Source of the DNA: Rhodospirillales bacterium
GTDB taxonomy: Bacteria; Pseudomonadota; Alphaproteobacteria; CACIAM-22H2
NCBI GenBank assembly: GCA_016195145.1
Contig: JACQAF010000244.1
Span: 1 to 7,436 of the forward strand
Direction: 5' to 3'
DNA length: 7,436 nucleotides
Numbering within the stretch: position 1 is the stretch's first letter; every line of letters starts with the position of its first letter. Of the stretch, positions 6,451 through 7,436 are shown piece after piece. The position numbers and the translations under genes were made by a program. Under the pieces are notes generated by a model that was not told where the DNA came from, searched no databases, and saw only the letters and a list, made by a program, of their open reading frames with translations.

Positions 6451-6808
6451 TATTACCGCGGCGCCTATCGAGCAGATCGGCGAGAACGGCCTGCGCATCA
6501 CGCTCGCCGTCGCGGGATTTGCAACCGGCGATCTCAACGTCCAGGTCGAAGACAGCCAGCTGGTCATCCGCGGCCACAAGGCCGAGGAGGGCGAGCGCAT
6601 CTACCTTCATCGCGGTATCGCCGCCCGGCAATTCCAGCGCAGCTTCGTGCTGGCCGACGGCATCGAGGTTGCCGGCGCAAGCCTCGAGAACGGCTTGCTG
6701 CACATCGATCTCGTCCGGCCGCAGGTCGAAGCCAAGGTACGCAAGGTCGAAATCAAAGCCGGTGCCGGCGCGAAGGCGTCGACGGCAAAGACGATCGACG
6801 TCGCCTAA
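6446..6808 (+). CDS. Hsp20/IbpA-family small heat shock protein, start missing
   Basis: The frame encodes the alpha-crystallin domain of an ATP-independent holdase that binds unfolding proteins. From IEQIGENG through RITLAVAGF come the first strands. Then come EDSQLVIRG, YLHRGIAARQFQRSFVLADGI and the hallmark ASLENGLLHIDLVRP. VRKVEIK near the end fits the C-terminal I/V-x-I/V tail. The frame has no ATG, GTG or TTG between the tRNA and this domain; the first internal one is far inside. The usual N-terminal arm of roughly 35-45 residues is absent in all three forward frames. The listed start is the ATA at 6446, 8 nt after GGGGGG, and is only a placeholder; CTG 6428 and ATT 6449/6452 are no better. 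A TTG at 6176 is in frame but would translate through the tRNA gene. A promoter sits directly against the domain, so a 5' deletion is likely and the gene may be non-functional. DUF1150 follows by 46 bp. Confidence 0.75.
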   Translation: MIITAAPIEQIGENGLRITLAVAGFATGDLNVQVEDSQLVIRGHKAEEGERIYLHRGIAARQFQRSFVLADGIEVAGASLENGLLHIDLVRPQVEAKVRKVEIKAGAGAKASTAKTIDVA

Positions 6809-6854
6809 TCATCCAAACAGCGTTCGGCAGGGGCGTCGACAGGAGCATACGATC

Positions 6855-7073
6855 ATGAACCAGGCTATCGCGTTCAACCAGATGTCGGTCCAGGATTTCG
6901 CCGCGCTCGGCGTCCAGGACGTCGCCTATGTGAAGCCGGTTGTCATGGCCGGCGATGCTGTGCGCTTCGCCATCCATGCGGCGGACGGCACGCCGGTCGC
7001 AGTACTGGATAATCGCGAAGTGGCGTTCGCCGCCGTGCGTCAGCACGGCCTCGAGCCGGTCAGCTTGCATTAA
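6855..7073 (+). CDS. DUF1150 family small protein
   Basis: The 72-residue protein begins MNQAIAFNQM and carries LGVQDVAYVKPV at 18-29, FAIHAADGTPVAVL at 38-51 and a closing LEPVSLH at 66-72, which I recognise as the alphaproteobacterial DUF1150 pattern. There is no signal peptide, membrane segment or cysteine, so it should be cytoplasmic. The function is not known. AGGAG at 6841-6845 lies 9 nt before the ATG and fixes the start. It is 46 bp after the Hsp20 stop with no terminator between, so the two are probably one transcript. Hsp20 next to DUF1150 is a recurrent alphaproteobacterial pair, and a role in heat or protein stress is inferred from that alone. It converges on ptsN. Confidence 0.85.
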   Translation: MNQAIAFNQMSVQDFAALGVQDVAYVKPVVMAGDAVRFAIHAADGTPVAVLDNREVAFAAVRQHGLEPVSLH

Positions 7074-7107
7074 AAAACGGCCGGAATCCCCAAAGGGCCG
7101 CGGGCCG
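7072..7107 (-). terminator. Likely ptsN terminator in the convergent gap
   Basis: Read on the minus strand, CGGCC (7107-7103) pairs with GGCCG (7082-7078), with a small inner CCC/GGG stem, and six T follow directly (7077-7072). The T-run overlaps the DUF1150 stop codon. The outer stem is only 5 bp with an internal loop, so strength is uncertain; it may serve both convergent genes. Confidence 0.45.
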
Positions 7108-7119
7108 AAACCCCCCAAA

Positions 7120-7436
7120 CTAGGCGGCGTGGCTTGCCGCGCCTTCGGTGAGCAGGGCGTATAGCGCCTCGGGCTTGTCCGAGCCGCGCAGCTTCTCGCA
7201 GGCGCGGCGATCGCGCAGCAGGCGCGAAACGCGGGCGAGGGCCTTGAGGTGGTCGGCCCCGGCGGCGCCCGGCGCGAGGAGAAGGAAAATCAGGTCGACC
7301 GGCTGCTCGTCGATCGATTCGAAATCGACCGGTTTTTCCAGCCGGGCGAAGACGCCGTAGAGCCGTTTCAGCTCCGGCAGCTTGCCGTGCGGAATGGCGA
7401 TGCCGCCGCCGACGCCGGTCGTCCCCAGACGTTCGC
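7120..7436 (-). CDS. ptsN: PTS IIA-like nitrogen regulatory protein PtsN, C-terminal part
   Basis: The last 104 codons are present; about 50 residues are cut off by the right edge. PtsN (EIIA-Ntr) accepts phosphate from NPr and regulates potassium transport, nitrogen and stress responses instead of importing sugar. The fragment opens ERLGTTGVGGGIAIPHGKL, where the His of IPHGK is the phosphorylated residue. PVDLIFLLLAPGAAGADHLK follows, then LARVSRLLRD and the C-terminal helix ending in ALLTEGAASHAA. The fit to the family is continuous with no frame break. PtsN, not a fructose IIA domain, is favoured by the length to the C-terminus and by the alphaproteobacterial context, where ptsN lies near rpoN and a hibernation factor gene. 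Those genes would be outside the window. It converges on DUF1150 with a 46-bp gap. Confidence 0.92.
   Translation of the reverse strand, partial: ERLGTTGVGGGIAIPHGKLPELKRLYGVFARLEKPVDFESIDEQPVDLIFLLLAPGAAGADHLKALARVSRLLRDRRACEKLRGSDKPEALYALLTEGAASHAA

Overview
This is a GC-rich alphaproteobacterial chromosome segment, most like the Rhodospirillales and relatives. That placement rests on the minus-strand gene order aroA, cmk, rpsA, sppA, ihfB, lapA-like, on a FYDLN-acid zinc-ribbon protein, and on an Hsp20 / DUF1150 / PtsN cluster. These are housekeeping genes in an order familiar from this class. No mobile element, CRISPR array or foreign gene block was seen.

Layout. From right to left on the minus strand run aroA (5419-4052, GTG start), cmk (3979-3332), rpsA (3242-1512), sppA (1400-471), ihfB (395-111) and the first 20 codons of a small membrane protein resembling LapA/DUF1049 (61-1, cut by the window edge). 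Spacers are 49-111 bp, and four of the five junctions hold a perfect 8-10 bp inverted repeat; the fifth has only weaker ones. A 376-bp divergent spacer (5420-5795) separates aroA from the plus-strand genes. These are a FYDLN-acid protein (5796-6140), tRNA-Ala(GGC) (6270-6345), an Hsp20-family alpha-crystallin ORF (to 6808) and a DUF1150 protein (6855-7073). At the right edge the 3' two thirds of ptsN (7436-7120) converges on them from the minus strand.

How the genes work together. AroA makes EPSP for aromatic synthesis. Cmk recycles CMP/dCMP. Ribosomal protein S1 recruits mRNA to the ribosome. SppA clears signal-peptide remnants in the membrane. IhfB is one half of the DNA-bending factor IHF. 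On the right, Hsp20 and DUF1150 look like a heat-shock pair, and PtsN is the IIA protein of the nitrogen PTS.

Most notable point. The Hsp20 gene has an intact alpha-crystallin domain but no ATG, GTG or TTG start between the tRNA and that domain, and its usual N-terminal arm is not visible in any forward frame. A good promoter (CTTGAT, 15-nt gap, tCCCATAT, overlapping a perfect TATAAT) lies directly against the domain. This looks like a deletion that removed the 5' UTR and N-terminal arm, or else an assembly error or an unusual start. Secondary points are the inverted repeats at gene junctions, a hairpin in the rpsA leader, and a 31-codon ORF with a strong ribosome binding site upstream of aroA.
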